Assembly (NCBI GenBank): GCA_028703215.1
Contig: JAQVNH010000055.1
Span: 1 to 6,923 of the forward strand
Length of the DNA: 6,923 nucleotides
Direction of reading: 5' to 3'
DNA from: Eubacteriales bacterium
GTDB lineage: Bacteria > Bacillota > Clostridia > Acetivibrionales > STF1-152
Part shown: piece by piece, positions 6,098 to 6,923 of the stretch
Layout: every line of letters begins with the position of its first letter
Position numbering within the stretch: position 1 is the stretch's first letter
Notes under the pieces: model-generated
Told to the model about the DNA's origin: nothing
The model's database searches: none
What the model saw: only the letters and a program-made list of their open reading frames with translations
Program-made: the position numbers and the translations under genes

Positions 6098-6592
6098 ATG
6101 GCAAATTCAATCGGTACAAGGATCGCTGAAAACAGAAGGAGAAAAGGTTTGACTCAAGACGAGCTTGCAGAATATATGGGTGTTTCTTCCCAGGCAGTCA
6201 GCAAATGGGAAAACGATATTTCCTGTCCCGACATTACGCTGCTTCCAAAGCTGGCGGATTATTTCAATATAAGTGTTGACGAGCTGCTCCGCGGCGCTGC
6301 AAGCGTTCAGACACAAGTCGTTGACAAGCAAGAGCGCAAGGATTTCAGCAAGATGCTGTTTAAGGTCAGGATCAATTCTTCCGATGGTGATGTAGTAAAT
6401 GTCACTCTCCCTTTGTCGCTGCTGAAAGTCGGTTTGGATGTAGGAATGAAAATGCCGCAGATTTCCGGGAATACAGCATTAAAAGACCTGGATCTTGAAG
6501 CGATACTGAAAGCCGCCGAAAACGGAGTGATCGGCAAAATCGTTGAGATCGACTCTGCCGATGGCGACCATGTTGAAGTCATAATAGAATAA
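6098..6592 (+). CDS. XRE-family transcriptional regulator with a C-terminal SADGD-motif domain
   Basis: This is a 164-residue protein. Residues 4-64 are a classical HTH_3/XRE DNA-binding domain (IGTRIAENRRRKGLTQDELA, then GVSSQAVSKWEND with the recognition helix, ending SVDELL). After a short charged linker, residues 86-164 form a second domain that opens with VRINSSDGDVVNVTLPLSLL and closes with KIVEIDSADGDHVEVIIE. This resembles the C-terminal domain that in Clostridia often follows a small SHOCT-like N-terminus; here it is joined to an HTH instead. The domain contains two copies of the same S-x-DGD strand-turn-strand motif, at 94-98 and 153-157. The start has a strong AGGGGG site 7 nt upstream. 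A cluster of dyads precedes the gene, so autoregulation is plausible. The signal sensed is unknown. The next gene follows after 13 nt and ends in the same motif. Confidence 0.88.
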   Translation: MANSIGTRIAENRRRKGLTQDELAEYMGVSSQAVSKWENDISCPDITLLPKLADYFNISVDELLRGAASVQTQVVDKQERKDFSKMLFKVRINSSDGDVVNVTLPLSLLKVGLDVGMKMPQISGNTALKDLDLEAILKAAENGVIGKIVEIDSADGDHVEVIIE

Positions 6593-6605
6593 GGCGGATA
6601 CGGAT

Positions 6606-6848
6606 ATGAAAATTAAAATAAGGTCTAAAGAACATAAGTTCACTATCCCTGTTCCGAATGCGATGCTCTTCAGCAAAATAACCGCGAGGCTTATTGCAAA
6701 ATATGCCAGGACAGATGATCTTACTGTCAGCAAAGAACAAATGGCAGCGATTTTGGATGAATTGAGGAAAGCAAAGAGATTACATGGGAAAATGAAAATT
6801 GTCGAAGTCAATTCAGCCGACGGGGACATAGTTGAAATAACTCTCTGA
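6606..6848 (+). CDS. Small conserved-type protein with C-terminal SADGD motif
   Basis: This is an 80-residue protein without signal peptide or membrane helix. It begins with basic beta-strand-like sequence (MKIKIRSKEHKFTIPVPNAMLFSKIT), has an amphipathic helical middle (about 43-62) and ends KIVEVNSADGDIVEITL, nearly the same as the last 18 residues of the regulator just upstream. I recall similar small clostridial proteins next to SHOCT-like/DUF4097 genes, but no function is established. AAGGCGG at 6591-6597 overlaps the stop codon of the regulator and sits 8 nt before the ATG, so the two genes are almost certainly co-transcribed and perhaps translationally coupled. The shared motif suggests that the two proteins bind each other or the same ligand, which is inference. 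Confidence 0.8.
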   Translation: MKIKIRSKEHKFTIPVPNAMLFSKITARLIAKYARTDDLTVSKEQMAAILDELRKAKRLHGKMKIVEVNSADGDIVEITL

Positions 6849-6859
6849 GGGATTTTGAG

Positions 6860-6923
6860 ATGTCGTCTGATTCGGGTCATTGCGGGACAAAAACATACCC
6901 TGATTCAGCCGCATCTTTTTTTC
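6860..6923 (+). CDS. Possible start of a further gene, cut by window edge
   Basis: An ATG at 6860 follows GAGGG (6847-6851) at an 8-nt spacing; that site overlaps the TGA stop of the 80-residue gene. The frame stays open for 21 codons to the end of the window (MSSDSGHCGTKTYPDSAASF...). The spacing and ribosome-binding site match the tight gene order of this operon. The visible peptide is not recognisable, and its tail is encoded by a run of seven T, which could equally be the end of a terminator. Treat it as tentative. Confidence 0.35.
   Translation, partial: MSSDSGHCGTKTYPDSAASFF

Noticed and set aside
6479..6880. Antisense open frame of 133 codons opposite the end of the XRE gene and the 80-residue gene
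   Set aside because: The + strand genes have ribosome-binding sites, shared conserved motifs and tight spacing; the reverse frame only mirrors them.
6867..6906. CTGATTC direct repeat (6867-6873 and 6900-6906) as an attachment site
   Set aside because: Seven bases 33 bp apart with no integrase or tRNA nearby is within chance expectation.
6881..6922. Intrinsic terminator: TGCGG (6881-6885) pairing with CCGCA (6909-6913) before a run of seven T
   Set aside because: The stem is only 5 bp with a 23-nt loop, and the region may be coding, so evidence is too weak to call it.

Overview
The window reads as chromosomal DNA of an anaerobic Bacillota bacterium, most likely a clostridial lineage. This rests on purine-rich Shine-Dalgarno sites about 6-8 nt before the starts, a GTG start, moderate-to-low G+C, and protein families common in Clostridia: a zinc-ribbon membrane protein, an MtaA-like protein of the uroporphyrinogen decarboxylase superfamily, a DUF4153 membrane protein and an XRE regulator with an SADGD-type C-terminal domain. 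All seven well-supported genes lie on the + strand. I see no RNA gene, insertion sequence, CRISPR array or phage gene. No gap between genes exceeds about 155 bases.

Layout. Bases 1-767 hold the 3' part of a GT2 glycosyltransferase fused to a GtrA membrane domain. A good sigma-A-type promoter (797-824) then drives a zinc-ribbon, single-TM, extracytoplasmic-domain protein (890-1504). An AT-rich spacer with four ATATAA hexamers precedes a likely operon. Its genes are a leaderless, presumably cytoplasmic 5'-nucleotidase-family metallophosphatase (1568-3031), an MtaA/CmuA-like zinc methyltransferase-family protein (3049-4065) and a DUF4153 polytopic membrane protein (4111-5943). The last junction lies inside a 14-bp tandem repeat that carries both the stop codon of one gene and the ribosome-binding site of the next. 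Bases 5944-6097 are a compact regulatory region packed with small dyads. It precedes an XRE-type regulator (6098-6592) and an 80-residue protein (6606-6848), and a further frame (6860 onward) runs off the window.

How the genes may fit together. The glycosyltransferase looks like the end of a separate envelope-glycan unit. The nucleotidase and methyltransferase-like genes are 17 nt apart and probably co-transcribed, but no corrinoid protein or substrate methyltransferase is present to complete a methyl-transfer pathway. The last two complete genes form the most distinctive unit. The regulator's C-terminal half contains two copies of an S(A/S)DGD beta-hairpin-like motif, and the small downstream protein ends in a near-identical third copy. 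This suggests related sensing or interaction modules in a self-regulated cassette, which is inference. The cassette and the dyad cluster before it are the parts most worth a second look. I found no clear evidence of a wholly new system.
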